The notes beneath the pieces were generated by a model. The model worked only from the letters and a program-made list of their open reading frames with translations, made no database searches and was not told where the DNA came from. DNA of 64,000 nt from NCBI GenBank assembly GCA_035448825.1, contig DAOTJS010000004.1, positions 85,997 through 149,996 of the forward strand, in the 5' to 3' direction. The DNA is from JAGNGI01 sp035448825 (GTDB taxonomy: Bacteria > Fidelibacterota > UBA2242). This document shows, piece after piece, positions 45,565-54,333 of the stretch (position 1 is its first letter; each line of letters opens with the position of its first letter). The position numbers and the translations under genes were made by a program.

Positions 45565-45882
45565 ATGAACTTGTACGAGATCGTGCCTCGCCCTCTGGTT
45601 GAATCCGAGAGTCAGACCGACGGCAAAATTGTTTTACTCAAACCCAAATTCAGAAATCCATTTCTCATAAAATTGCTCCAACGTAACCGACGTGACAATT
45701 TTTATAGACTTAAACTGGATGAACTTGGCTCAGCCTGCTGGGCGAAATTCGACGGTTATAAAAGCGCTGGGACTATCTGTGAAGAACTCGAAAGTCAATT
45801 CGGTGAGCAAATCCAACCAGTCGCAGAACGAGTTGGCAAATTCTTAATAATGCTGAAAAAAGCTAAACTAATCGAATACTAA
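45565..45882 (+). CDS. PqqD-like peptide-chaperone domain protein
   Basis: 105 residues from the ATG at 45565; an earlier ATG at 45541 would add eight residues, but GGGCGAGG before 45565 fits better. The PqqD fold is suggested by FYRLKLDELGSACWAKFDGYKSAGTICEELESQFGE and the C-terminal helix. PqqD proteins recognise leader peptides of ribosomally made natural products, but no radical SAM maturase or precursor is next to it, and the OPT transporter lies just upstream. Many stand-alone PqqD-like genes in this group have no assigned role. Confidence 0.72.
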   Translation: MNLYEIVPRPLVESESQTDGKIVLLKPKFRNPFLIKLLQRNRRDNFYRLKLDELGSACWAKFDGYKSAGTICEELESQFGEQIQPVAERVGKFLIMLKKAKLIEY

Positions 45883-46064
45883 TTTCGTAAGTTATTACTG
45901 GTTATTTCAAAAGATCGAGAAAATTCTCTAGTGGAATATAGTCAATAAAAATAGTATCTGGTTTCCCGACTAATATTATATAAACGTCAATTATTTCAGA
46001 CGAGAAAATTTCAAAACTTTTGAAGTGATACCAAAAATTTATTACGTAATATCGCCAGGTAATT

Positions 46065-46268
46065 TTACATCAATGCCGTTTTGGGGGCATTGGTACGGTG
46101 CAGACGTTTGATAGCTTTTGCCCGACGCATTCTTCTTTCGACACTCGGTTTTTCGTAATATGTTCGTTTCTTGACATCGTTCAAAATACCGGCTTTTTCG
46201 AATTTTTTCTTGAAGCGTCTCAAAGCTCTTTCCAACGGTTCATTGTCATACACGGTAACTTCAACCAT
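46065..46268 (-). CDS. rpsU: Small ribosomal subunit protein bS21
   Basis: 67 residues. VEVTVYDNEPLERALRRFKKKFEKAGILNDVKKRTYYEKPSVERRMRRAKA is typical bS21. It binds 30S near the anti-Shine-Dalgarno region. The gene lies 23 bp downstream of rpoD; in proteobacteria it is part of rpsU-dnaG-rpoD, whereas here dnaG is missing from the neighbourhood. A hairpin (CAATGCC...GGCATTG) spans the end of the gene. Confidence 0.96.
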   Translation of the reverse strand: MVEVTVYDNEPLERALRRFKKKFEKAGILNDVKKRTYYEKPSVERRMRRAKAIKRLHRTNAPKTALM

Positions 46269-46291
46269 TCAATCAGTATCCTTTCTACGGT

Positions 46292-47149
46292 TTAGCCGAG
46301 GTAAGCTTTCAAGTTCTTACTTCGGGATTTATGACTTAAACGGCGAATAGCATTTTCTTTAATCTGGCGGACTCTTTCGCGCGTCAGATTAAATTCTTCG
46401 CCAATTTCATTAAGAGTTAAAGCATATTCGCGATCTATTCCAAAATACATTTTTATCACTTCACGCTCGCGCTTTTTTAGCGTGTTCAAAGCCGTCCGAA
46501 TTTCCTGCTTCAACGACTCATCCATTAACGGGTGATCGGGTGGTAGTTGCATATCGTCTTCGATAACATCAATGAGAGCATTGGCTTCTCCATCCCGGAA
46601 CGGATCATTGAGCGACTGATGTTTACGAGAAATGCGGATGGCGTCGGAGACATCTTCGGATTCCATTGCCAAACCGGAAGCAATTTCATCCTGCATCGGC
46701 GCGCGTTCATATTGTTGTTCCAAAATCTCAGCCTCTTTGGTAATCTTGCTGATCGTGCCGACCCGATTAAGCGGCAGACGCACAATGCGCGAGTGTTCAG
46801 CTAAGGCTTGCAGAATTGACTGTCGAATCCACCAAACGGCGTAAGAAATGAATTTAAAACCGCGGGTTTCATCGAAGCGTTCAGCGGCTTTAATTAGTCC
46901 TAAATTACCTTCATTGATTAAATCAGTCAAAGGTAAACCCTGTCCCTGATAATCCTTAGCTACGCTAACAACGAACCGTAGATTCGATTCGGTCAGCACG
47001 CGAAGTGCATCCCGATCTCCGGCGCGCAAACGTTGGGCAAGTTCAATTTCCTTATCGGGTGACAAAGGTTCAAATTTTCCAATTTCTTCCAAATATTTGC
47101 TTAAGGCGCGGTTGGAGTCACTGCCAACTCTTCGATCTTTTTTCGACAT
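46292..47149 (-). CDS. rpoD: Primary sigma factor RpoD/SigA (short FCB type)
   Basis: 285 residues, lacking the region 1.1 and non-conserved insert of E. coli sigma-70. Region 1.2 is LSKYLEEIGKFEPLSPDKE. Region 2 is intact, TESNLRFVVSVAKDYQ and FKFISYAVWWIRQSILQALAEHSRIVRLPL. Region 4 is YALTLNEIGEEFNLTRERVRQIKENAIRRL. The whole is close to Bacteroidetes/Chlorobi primary sigmas. It sits upstream of rpsU and downstream of a 146-bp gap that holds its own promoter candidate. Confidence 0.95.
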   Translation of the reverse strand: MSKKDRRVGSDSNRALSKYLEEIGKFEPLSPDKEIELAQRLRAGDRDALRVLTESNLRFVVSVAKDYQGQGLPLTDLINEGNLGLIKAAERFDETRGFKFISYAVWWIRQSILQALAEHSRIVRLPLNRVGTISKITKEAEILEQQYERAPMQDEIASGLAMESEDVSDAIRISRKHQSLNDPFRDGEANALIDVIEDDMQLPPDHPLMDESLKQEIRTALNTLKKREREVIKMYFGIDREYALTLNEIGEEFNLTRERVRQIKENAIRRLSHKSRSKNLKAYLG

Positions 47150-47191
47150 AGACGACGAACTTTCGCTTTCACTTTCAATTAAAAGCCTGCA

Positions 47192-47220
47192 AAAATACTA
47201 AAATTTTTAGATTCTACCAA
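47192..47220 (-). promoter_or_regulatory. Promoter candidate for rpoD
   Basis: On the minus strand TTGGTA, a 17-bp spacer and TATTTT, ending 42 bp before the rpoD ATG. A near-palindrome (CTAAAAATTTTAG) lies in the spacer. Weak boxes; given as the best match in the gap. Confidence 0.3.
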
Positions 47221-47295
47221 TATGGGTGAAATAATTTTTTCACTATTTATGGAAAGACCTGCCCCAATCCAAACATTGAGACCTTCAAAATCAGA

Positions 47296-49329
47296 TTAAA
47301 CAAGAATGTTGGTCAATATTTGCCAGTCTCGAATCCGATCAACAACTTGCTGGGCGGTAAAACCAAACTTCTCCGCCAACACTTTGGCTGGCGCAGAGGC
47401 TCCGAAGCGATCGATAGTGATGGTCAGCAATGGATTGCGGATTAGGTCGCCCCAACCAGTACTTCTGCCAGCTTCGATAACTACAACCGGCACTGTGCCT
47501 TTCGGTATGACCGATTCCTGATAGGTAACCGACTGCCGTACGAACTTTTCGATAGACGGCATAGAAACGACGCGCGTGGAACGCCCTTCGGCTTGTAATA
47601 TTTTCTGAGCCTCGATAGCGACTGACACTTCCGAACCACTAGCTACCAAAACTAAATCAAGGGCATGATTCTGTTCCGGAGAAATTATATAGCCGCCGTG
47701 ATCAATCAAATGACGATCAAAATTGGCTGGTCGGCTCAGCACCGGTACCTTTTGACGAGTCAAAATCAAGGCGGTCGGTCCTCCCAGATTATTAATGGCT
47801 GATATCCAGGCTTGAGCGACTTCCAGCCCGTCCGCCGGCCGAATCACCGTCAGATTCGGAATAGTTCGTAGAGACGCCACTTGTTCGATCGGCTGATGGG
47901 TTGGCCCATCTTCACCCACGAAAATACTGTCGTGAGTAAAAACGTAAATAACGCGCAATTTCATCATTGCCGCCAGACGAATAGGAGGCCGCATATAATC
48001 GGAAAAAACTAGAAAAGTCGCACCAAAAGGAATCAAACCTCCATATAGCGCTAGGCCATTTAAAACTGCACCCATCGCATGTTCACGAATGCCAAAGTGA
48101 AAGTTACGGCCGGTAAAGTTATCCGGAGCAATGTCACCTAAATTTTTAAGATAAGTGCTGGTTGAGGGCGCCAGGTCAGCCGAACCGCCATAAAAATTCG
48201 GCAAAAGTTCGGCAATCTTCTGCATAATTTTACCGGAAATAGCCCGAGTTGCCAGCGCATCCGGCGGAACAGCCTTGATAATTTCTTCTTGTTGTTGAAT
48301 ACTAAGAACTTGATTCTGTGATTCGTCATATTTTTTTGCCAGTTCCGGATTAGCCCCGCGCCATTTCTGATATTCCATCTGCCACTGATTATATTTTTTA
48401 TCAAGTTCGGCCCGCCGCTCAGCGTAAACCGTCCGCACTTCTTCTGGAACATAGAAAGATACATTCTCATCAAAGCCGAGGTTGCGTTTGGTGATTTTGA
48501 CTTCTTCTTCACCCAGCGGAGCGCCATGGCATTCGGCGGTATCTTGTTTATTCGGACTGCCACAACCGATATGGGTTCGAGTAATAATGAGTTTCGGGCG
48601 CTCAGGCTTGGATAAAGCTTCATCTAAAGCCTCAACGATACTATTATAATCGTGACCGTCAGCCTGGATAATTTCCCAGCCATAAGCTTCGAATCTTTTG
48701 GCAACCGATTCCGAAAAAGTCAATTCGGTTTTGCCTTCGATGGTAATCCGATTATCGTCGTAAAAATAAATTATATTGCCAAGTTTCAGGTGACCGGCTA
48801 ACGAAGCGGCTTCGTGCGAAAGCCCCTCCATCAAATCGCCGTCGCTGACAATTCCATAGATTTTATGCGTCCCGAAAATTTGATATTGGTCGGTATTGAA
48901 GCGGCTGGCGGTAATTTTGGCCGCGATTGCCATTCCGACGCCGGTGGCGAAACCCTGACCAAGCGGTCCAGTAGTGGTCTCGACACCCGGTAAACATTTA
49001 TACTCGGGATGACCCGGCGTACGCGAATCCCATTGCCGAAATTGTTGCAGGTCTTCGAGCGTAACATCATACCCACTTAAATGTAATAATGAATACAGTA
49101 ACATCGAACCGTGTCCGGCTGAAAGGATAAACCGATCACGATTAACCCATTGCGGATCGCCGGGATTATGTTCAAGATACCTGCTCCATAAAATAGTAGC
49201 GACATCTGCCATTCCCATCGGCATCCCGGGATGCCCCGAATTAGCCTTTTGGACACCATCAACCGCCAATAGACGCAGGGTATTGGCACATAGACGAGCC
49301 ATTTCGAGATTAATACTTTGCTTACTCAC
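47296..49329 (-). CDS. tkt: Transketolase
   Basis: 677 residues, full length. The thiamine-diphosphate motif GDGDLMEG appears as VSDGDLMEGLSHEAASLAG followed by NIIYFYDDN, and the pyrimidine domain has EDGPTHQPIEQVASLRTIPN; GIREHAMGAVLNGLALYGG is normal. It moves two-carbon units in the pentose-phosphate pathway. The start is GTG, overlapping the end of the Ldh2-type gene by 8 bp, so these genes are translationally coupled. Confidence 0.96.
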   Translation of the reverse strand: MSKQSINLEMARLCANTLRLLAVDGVQKANSGHPGMPMGMADVATILWSRYLEHNPGDPQWVNRDRFILSAGHGSMLLYSLLHLSGYDVTLEDLQQFRQWDSRTPGHPEYKCLPGVETTTGPLGQGFATGVGMAIAAKITASRFNTDQYQIFGTHKIYGIVSDGDLMEGLSHEAASLAGHLKLGNIIYFYDDNRITIEGKTELTFSESVAKRFEAYGWEIIQADGHDYNSIVEALDEALSKPERPKLIITRTHIGCGSPNKQDTAECHGAPLGEEEVKITKRNLGFDENVSFYVPEEVRTVYAERRAELDKKYNQWQMEYQKWRGANPELAKKYDESQNQVLSIQQQEEIIKAVPPDALATRAISGKIMQKIAELLPNFYGGSADLAPSTSTYLKNLGDIAPDNFTGRNFHFGIREHAMGAVLNGLALYGGLIPFGATFLVFSDYMRPPIRLAAMMKLRVIYVFTHDSIFVGEDGPTHQPIEQVASLRTIPNLTVIRPADGLEVAQAWISAINNLGGPTALILTRQKVPVLSRPANFDRHLIDHGGYIISPEQNHALDLVLVASGSEVSVAIEAQKILQAEGRSTRVVSMPSIEKFVRQSVTYQESVIPKGTVPVVVIEAGRSTGWGDLIRNPLLTITIDRFGASAPAKVLAEKFGFTAQQVVDRIRDWQILTNILV

Positions 49330-50431
49330 AATTTACCCTTTCCTTTTTTTGTTCACTAATTTCTAATCCTATTTTAGTTCCAATATTATTTAAAGTTTGA
49401 AATACTTTATCTTGTAATGGTACAAAATCGCGGAATTTTTCTTCAGCCAGAAATTCTTTTTCACCGGCAACGTAAATTCGTTCCTGACCGGTGGCTTTGT
49501 CGGCATTTCTCAGCATTTGAATGTATTTATCAATCCCTTCACCAATCGAATCAGCTCCCGCAAATGCGTCCGGATTTATCGCCCCGATAAAATGAGACAC
49601 TCCCGCCGGCGCATTGGAATAGCGAGCAATTTCAGTTCCAACCATTCCCGCGGACAAAACTCCACATAAAATATCAACTACAGCGCTTAAGCCATAACCT
49701 TTATGTCCGCCGGTCAATTCAGTCCCGCCGCCCAGCGGCAATAAACCACCAACCCGACGGTTGATCATATCATCGAGTAAAGCCGCCGCGTCGGTAGAAG
49801 GTTTCCCGTTCTCATCACAAGCCCAACAATCCGGAATCGGTTCACCTTTGCGCGCATAAACCTCCAATTTGCCACGCGGCACAGTCGAAGTCGCCATATC
49901 CAGCAAAAACGGGCGCTCCTCTTTACCGGGAAATCCGATCGCAATCGGATTAGTGCCGATCGTAACGTTTCTTCCAAAAGTCGGCACAACTAACGGCGTG
50001 GTATTCGTTAGCGACACTCCTATCATTCCTTCCGCCAGTGCCATCAAAACGTAATAGCCGGCAATTCCGTAATGATTCGAATTCCGAATTGCCGCAAAAC
50101 CCATATAGGCTGTGCGTGCCTTCTCGATACATTTCTGCATTGCGCGATAAGCAATTGGCTGTCCCATACCGCCGTCGCCGTCAATAACCAGCGAAACCGG
50201 CGTCTCTCGAATCACTTTGACATCCGGATTAGGTCGAATCACACCACTATCTAAACCGTCAACATACCTTTGCAAACGTGCTACGCCATGCGAACCAATT
50301 CCGCGACGATCGGCGCGAATTAATACATCCGCCGTAATGCGCGCATCTTCGGCATTCAAGCCATGGGCGATTAAAATCTGCCGGACAAAATTGTCCAGTT
50401 CAACTACATTTATGATTACTTCCCTTGAAAT
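49322..50431 (-). CDS. Malate/lactate/ureidoglycolate dehydrogenase family (Ldh2 type), probable ATT start
   Basis: 369 residues if translation begins at ATT 50431. The usual opening helix of the family (VELDNFVRQILIAHGLNAEDARITADVLIRADRRGIGSHGVARLQRYV) is fully encoded, but no ATG, GTG or TTG stands at its head; the first conventional start is TTG at 50359, which would cut off 24 residues of that helix. A perfect AGGAGG ends 4 nt before the ATT. The rest is normal: NSNHYGIAGYY, GTNPIAIGFPG, MATSTVPRGK and GHKGYGLSAVVDILCG. It uses NAD(P) to oxidise malate, lactate or similar acids. It is between the YitT gene and tkt in one run. Confidence 0.88.
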   Translation of the reverse strand: MSREVIINVVELDNFVRQILIAHGLNAEDARITADVLIRADRRGIGSHGVARLQRYVDGLDSGVIRPNPDVKVIRETPVSLVIDGDGGMGQPIAYRAMQKCIEKARTAYMGFAAIRNSNHYGIAGYYVLMALAEGMIGVSLTNTTPLVVPTFGRNVTIGTNPIAIGFPGKEERPFLLDMATSTVPRGKLEVYARKGEPIPDCWACDENGKPSTDAAALLDDMINRRVGGLLPLGGGTELTGGHKGYGLSAVVDILCGVLSAGMVGTEIARYSNAPAGVSHFIGAINPDAFAGADSIGEGIDKYIQMLRNADKATGQERIYVAGEKEFLAEEKFRDFVPLQDKVFQTLNNIGTKIGLEISEQKKERVNCE

Positions 50432-50449
50432 AAAGCCTCCTATATCAAA

Positions 50450-51313
50450 TTAAATTCGCTTGCGAAAACCTTCGCCGATGACTTCATGAACATTAGCGAT
50501 AATAACGAACGCTTTGGGATCGATCTTGAGAATTTCCTGCCGTAACGTAGTAACCTCTCGACGAGTCACTACAGTATAGAGAACATTGCGAGTCTTGCGG
50601 GTATAAAATCCCGTCCCCGAAAGTTCAGTGCCGCCCCGATCCATCTCTTTTGTAATCAAATTGATGATTTCATCCTGTTTCTCGCTGATAATATAAAAGG
50701 AGCGGGCGTAATCCATTCCATCCAGTATCAAATCCACCACTTTACTGGAAAAATATAAACTTATGAATCCATATAAAGCCAGATTGACATCCCGAAAAGC
50801 TATTCCTGCAAAAGTAATAACGAAAAAATCCGCTATCAAAATCCCGGTTCCGACTGAAACATTACTATATTTATTGATAATTTGCCCGACGATGTCCGAT
50901 CCGCCAGTTGTCCCTTTAAAGCGGAAAACGACTCCCAAACCAACTCCTAAGAGAACTCCGCCAAAAATGGAAGCCAATAATGGGTCCTCAGTCGCCCCTT
51001 GAAATCCCAGAACCTTATCGAAAAAATCGGTAAAAATAGAAACCAGTACAAATGAGAAAAACGTCCGCGGTCCGAACTCCCTGCCCAGTACTTTCAATCC
51101 CAAAAGAAACAGCGGGATATTGAAAACCAACATCACCAGACCGACCGGCAAATCGAATAGATAATGCAACACGATAGATATACCACTGACTCCACCCGGT
51201 GCAATTTTGGCCGGTATCAAGAAAAAAACCAGACTGACAGCCATAACAGCCGAACCGACGGCTAAGCCACAGTATTCTAAAATGATGTTTTTTACTTTTT
51301 GTTTAATCGCCAT
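50450..51313 (-). CDS. YitT family membrane protein
   Basis: 287 residues. Five or six transmembrane helices (residues about 15-170) are followed by a soluble DUF2179 domain of about 90 residues (YARSFYIISEKQDEIINLI...GTGFYTRKTRNVLYTVVTRREVTTLRQEILKIDPKAFVIIANVHEV). The GGSDIVGQIINKYSNVSVGTGIL loop is characteristic. YitT proteins are conserved, with unknown transport or signalling function. It is the first gene of the run to the Ldh2-type gene and tkt, diverging from the MFS gene. Confidence 0.92.
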   Translation of the reverse strand: MAIKQKVKNIILEYCGLAVGSAVMAVSLVFFLIPAKIAPGGVSGISIVLHYLFDLPVGLVMLVFNIPLFLLGLKVLGREFGPRTFFSFVLVSIFTDFFDKVLGFQGATEDPLLASIFGGVLLGVGLGVVFRFKGTTGGSDIVGQIINKYSNVSVGTGILIADFFVITFAGIAFRDVNLALYGFISLYFSSKVVDLILDGMDYARSFYIISEKQDEIINLITKEMDRGGTELSGTGFYTRKTRNVLYTVVTRREVTTLRQEILKIDPKAFVIIANVHEVIGEGFRKRI

Positions 51314-51474
51314 ATAAAACTATTCTGTATTCTCAATTTTATCACGAAAAAAATATGGCCATAGTTTAATAAATTTTTAACAAACTTTTATAAAGAGTTA
51401 CCTAAATTATTTACAGTTTTTGTCTGTTCGATGATTTCAAAATAAGTTTATAGAGTTACAAGCGGAGAAAAACA

Positions 51475-52662
51475 GTGCAGAATAACCAGAATTCTATTGA
51501 TAATAAAGAAAATAAAAAGACGGTCAGAATTTTTGCCTGGGCTTCGTTCTTGAACGATATGGGCTCGGATATAATTTATCCGGTCTGGCCATTATTCGTC
51601 ACGGAGATTCTGAAAGCCAATATGGCGGTCCTGGGATTGGTGGATGGACTGGGCGAGGCGATTGTCTCGATTGCTAAAGCTTTATCCGGCTACTGGTCGG
51701 ATCGTATCCGCAAGCGAAAAGGCTTTATCTGGAGCGGCTATTTGATGGGAGCGGCATCGAGAATCGGCTATGCCATTTCCACAGTCTGGCAACATTTGAT
51801 CCCCTTTCGAATTCTCGACCGCGCCGGAAAAATCAGAGGGGCGCCGCGGGATGCTATTATCGCCGATGTCTCAACTAATGACAACCGCGGCAAAAATTTC
51901 GGATTAATGCGGATGGCGGATCACTCAGGAGCCGTAGTAGGCATTTTGATTTGTCTGGCATTATTTGAAAAAATCGGTTATCGCTCTCTTTTTATGTTGG
52001 CGGCAATTCCGTCGCTTATATCCGTATTGCTAATTTTAATTAAAATCAAAGAACCTGGCCATACCAAAAAAGTAATTTACAAGGGAATGACCTTTCGTGA
52101 TTTAGACCGCAATTTCATTTTATATATGGTCTTAAGCGGAATTTTCGCTGTCGGTAATTTCACCTATTCATTTTTACTCATACGCGCCAAACAGATCGGT
52201 TTCAAGGAAGCGCTTGTGCCGGTGTTATATTTAGTTTATACTCTGTCGGCTTCACTAACAGCTTATCCTTTCGGGCGATTGGCGGACCGGATCGGCCGCA
52301 AAACTGTTATGCAATTGTCATTTCTACTGTGGGGATTGGTTTGCCTTGACGTTATTTTCTTCCAATCCAAAGTTATGATTTTTTTGATGTTCATTATCTA
52401 CGGCTTGCACAAGGGAGCGATCGAACCGGTTCAGAGTACAATTGTTTCCGAATTGGCCCCAGAAAAGTATCGCGCAAGCAGTCTGGGCGCTTATCAAATG
52501 CTAATTGGATTATGCGCTCTTCCGGCGTCTTTGATTGCCGGATTTCTCTGGGATAAAATTGGTTCGCTGGCGCCGTTTTATTTATCGCTAGGATTGACGG
52601 TTATAGCCAGCGCTTTGATGATATTTGTCAAAGAATCGAAGACCGCTACGGAAAACAGCTAA
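51475..52662 (+). CDS. MFS transporter
   Basis: 395 residues, about 12 transmembrane helices. Motif A is seen twice: GYWSDRIRKRKGFIWSGY after helix II and GRLADRIGRKTVMQLSF in the second half. The N-terminus ASFLNDMGSDIIYPVWPLFV with LDRAGKIRGAPRDAIIADVS is typical of the subgroup often annotated as predicted arabinose-efflux-like permeases. Substrate unknown. The start is GTG with GGAG upstream. The last bases overlap the mgsA 3' end by 4 bp on the other strand. Confidence 0.88.
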   Translation: MQNNQNSIDNKENKKTVRIFAWASFLNDMGSDIIYPVWPLFVTEILKANMAVLGLVDGLGEAIVSIAKALSGYWSDRIRKRKGFIWSGYLMGAASRIGYAISTVWQHLIPFRILDRAGKIRGAPRDAIIADVSTNDNRGKNFGLMRMADHSGAVVGILICLALFEKIGYRSLFMLAAIPSLISVLLILIKIKEPGHTKKVIYKGMTFRDLDRNFILYMVLSGIFAVGNFTYSFLLIRAKQIGFKEALVPVLYLVYTLSASLTAYPFGRLADRIGRKTVMQLSFLLWGLVCLDVIFFQSKVMIFLMFIIYGLHKGAIEPVQSTIVSELAPEKYRASSLGAYQMLIGLCALPASLIAGFLWDKIGSLAPFYLSLGLTVIASALMIFVKESKTATENS

Positions 52663-53126
52663 CTATTTTTCAAACGATTCAAATACCCGGAATAATTGGG
52701 TAAGATTGGCTCGTAAACCGAATTCATTAGCGGCGACGAAATGATGTAATCAGCGGTCGCCCGATTGCAGGCTACTGGAATATTCCAGACGACCGAAATT
52801 CTCAGAAGCGCTTTGATATCCGGGTCGTGGGGCTGGGCTTCTAGCGGATCCCAGAAAAAAATCAACACATCTATTTTGCGTTGAGCGATTGCCGCACCGA
52901 GTTCCAGATCACCGCCGAGCGGACCACTCTGAAGTTTATGGATTTTAATGTTCAGTTCTTTCTCGAGCAGTTGCCCGGTGGTTCCGGTTGCAAGCAATTT
53001 ATGTTGCTTCAGCGTTCCTTCGTTGAATTTTACCCATTCCAACAGGTCTTTCTTTTTATTGTCATGCGCGACCAGCGCGATATTCTTAGGCTTTTGTTTC
53101 ATTGCATTGGAATCATTCATTTCCAT
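52659..53126 (-). CDS. mgsA: Methylglyoxal synthase
   Basis: 155 residues. It turns dihydroxyacetone phosphate into methylglyoxal, a bypass of lower glycolysis. ALVAHDNKKKDLLEWV carries the His and Asp/Lys of the active site, ATGTTGQLLEK the phosphate site, and KLQSGPLGGDLELGAAIAQRKIDVLIFFWDPLEAQPHDPDIKALLRI the catalytic core with Asp. All usual residues are present. The N-terminus may start at the second Met (MKQKPKN), as the first eight residues are not conserved. Confidence 0.95.
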   Translation of the reverse strand: MEMNDSNAMKQKPKNIALVAHDNKKKDLLEWVKFNEGTLKQHKLLATGTTGQLLEKELNIKIHKLQSGPLGGDLELGAAIAQRKIDVLIFFWDPLEAQPHDPDIKALLRISVVWNIPVACNRATADYIISSPLMNSVYEPILPNYSGYLNRLKNS

Positions 53127-53164
53127 TGATCTACTCCGTATTTTTAATCTTTTTTAATTCTAGA

Positions 53165-54037
53165 CTAGTTTCCCCTGACATCTCTGCCCCAGTTCAGTTT
53201 GGTTCGCAAAGTATGAAAAAAGGAATCGCCGCTAAAACGCACAATTCTGAGAGGAAATTCAGCTTTATGAATCTCGATTTTCTCAGCTGCGCCGAGGGCA
53301 ATTCTCTCGTGGCCGTCGCTAATCAGCGAAACGTCGTTACTTAAATCCGTACAATCAATCCGCACCACTTGATCGGCCGAAATAACCACCGGTCGGACTG
53401 ATAGACTATGCGGGCAAATTGGACAGATTACCAGCACATTCAATTCCGGTGAAATAATTGGCCCGCCGGCGGACAGAGAATATGCCGTGGAACCGGTAGG
53501 TGTCGCGATTATCAGTCCATCGGCACGATAAGTGTTCAAATACTCTTCGTTGATATAGGTGCGAATCTTAATCATCGTAGAAATTCGCCCTTTATCAATC
53601 ACGAAATCATTGAAGGCAAAATTCTCCTGCACGGAATCTTTGAAATAGGTGCGAGCCGTCAATCCCTGCCGCTCCTCGACCGAATAGTTACCATCAAGAA
53701 AATCAATCAGACGCTCGCGATAATTATCCACGGATACATCGGCTAAAAATCCCAAGCCTCCGAGATGAATACCAAGTACCGGTTTACGACTTTTTGCCAT
53801 TAAATGCGAAGCGCTTAAGAAAGTCCCGTCACCCCCGATGCTGAAAAGTGCGTCAACTTTCTCCGGTAATTGTTCCGGACGGCATCTTTCGACCCCATTC
53901 AAATTGGTCGCCAGACTATTATTTTGCCAATCGGCGACGATTACAGTTTGCTTATATTCAATTAATAATTCTACGATAGCCGGAACGATCGGGTCGTTTG
54001 TTTCTATTTTCGGTGATAAAAGTAAACCGATTTTCAT
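53165..54037 (-). CDS. nadK: NAD kinase
   Basis: 290 residues. It phosphorylates NAD to NADP. The substrate motif is FSIGGDGTFLSASH, followed by GIHLGGLGFLADV and the second motif ADGLIIATPTGSTAYSLSAGGPIISPE. It lies 6 bp after xseB and is in the xseA-xseB-nadK series, a known linkage. Confidence 0.96.
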   Translation of the reverse strand: MKIGLLLSPKIETNDPIVPAIVELLIEYKQTVIVADWQNNSLATNLNGVERCRPEQLPEKVDALFSIGGDGTFLSASHLMAKSRKPVLGIHLGGLGFLADVSVDNYRERLIDFLDGNYSVEERQGLTARTYFKDSVQENFAFNDFVIDKGRISTMIKIRTYINEEYLNTYRADGLIIATPTGSTAYSLSAGGPIISPELNVLVICPICPHSLSVRPVVISADQVVRIDCTDLSNDVSLISDGHERIALGAAEKIEIHKAEFPLRIVRFSGDSFFHTLRTKLNWGRDVRGN

Positions 54038-54043
54038 TTTAGA

Positions 54044-54313
54044 TCATTCCTGATCGAACAGGTTGTTGGTTTCTGGAGTTTCGCTCGATTCCGGAAAATC
54101 CTGTTCGCTCACTTCGCCGTCGCCTTGTTCGACTAGTAATTTCACGCGCTTTTCCAGTGCCTGTAAATGGGCCTGACATTCGTTCGATAAACGCATCCCT
54201 TCTTCGAAAAGTTTGATTGATTCATCAATATCTTTTTCGCCGGATTCCAAAATCTGCAAAATTTCCTCGAGTCGTTCCAAACTTTTTTCTAATGAAAAAC
54301 TTTTCTTTGCCAT
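54044..54313 (-). CDS. xseB: Exodeoxyribonuclease VII small subunit
   Basis: 89 residues. The typical helical hairpin is SLEKSLERLEEILQILESGEKDIDESIKLFEEGMRLSNECQAHLQALEKRVKLL; the acidic tail is longer than the core (EQDFPESSETPE). Several XseB copies bind one XseA. It starts 20 bp downstream of xseA. Confidence 0.94.
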   Translation of the reverse strand: MAKKSFSLEKSLERLEEILQILESGEKDIDESIKLFEEGMRLSNECQAHLQALEKRVKLLVEQGDGEVSEQDFPESSETPETNNLFDQE

Positions 54314-54333
54314 TTATTCACCTCGTTAATCAT

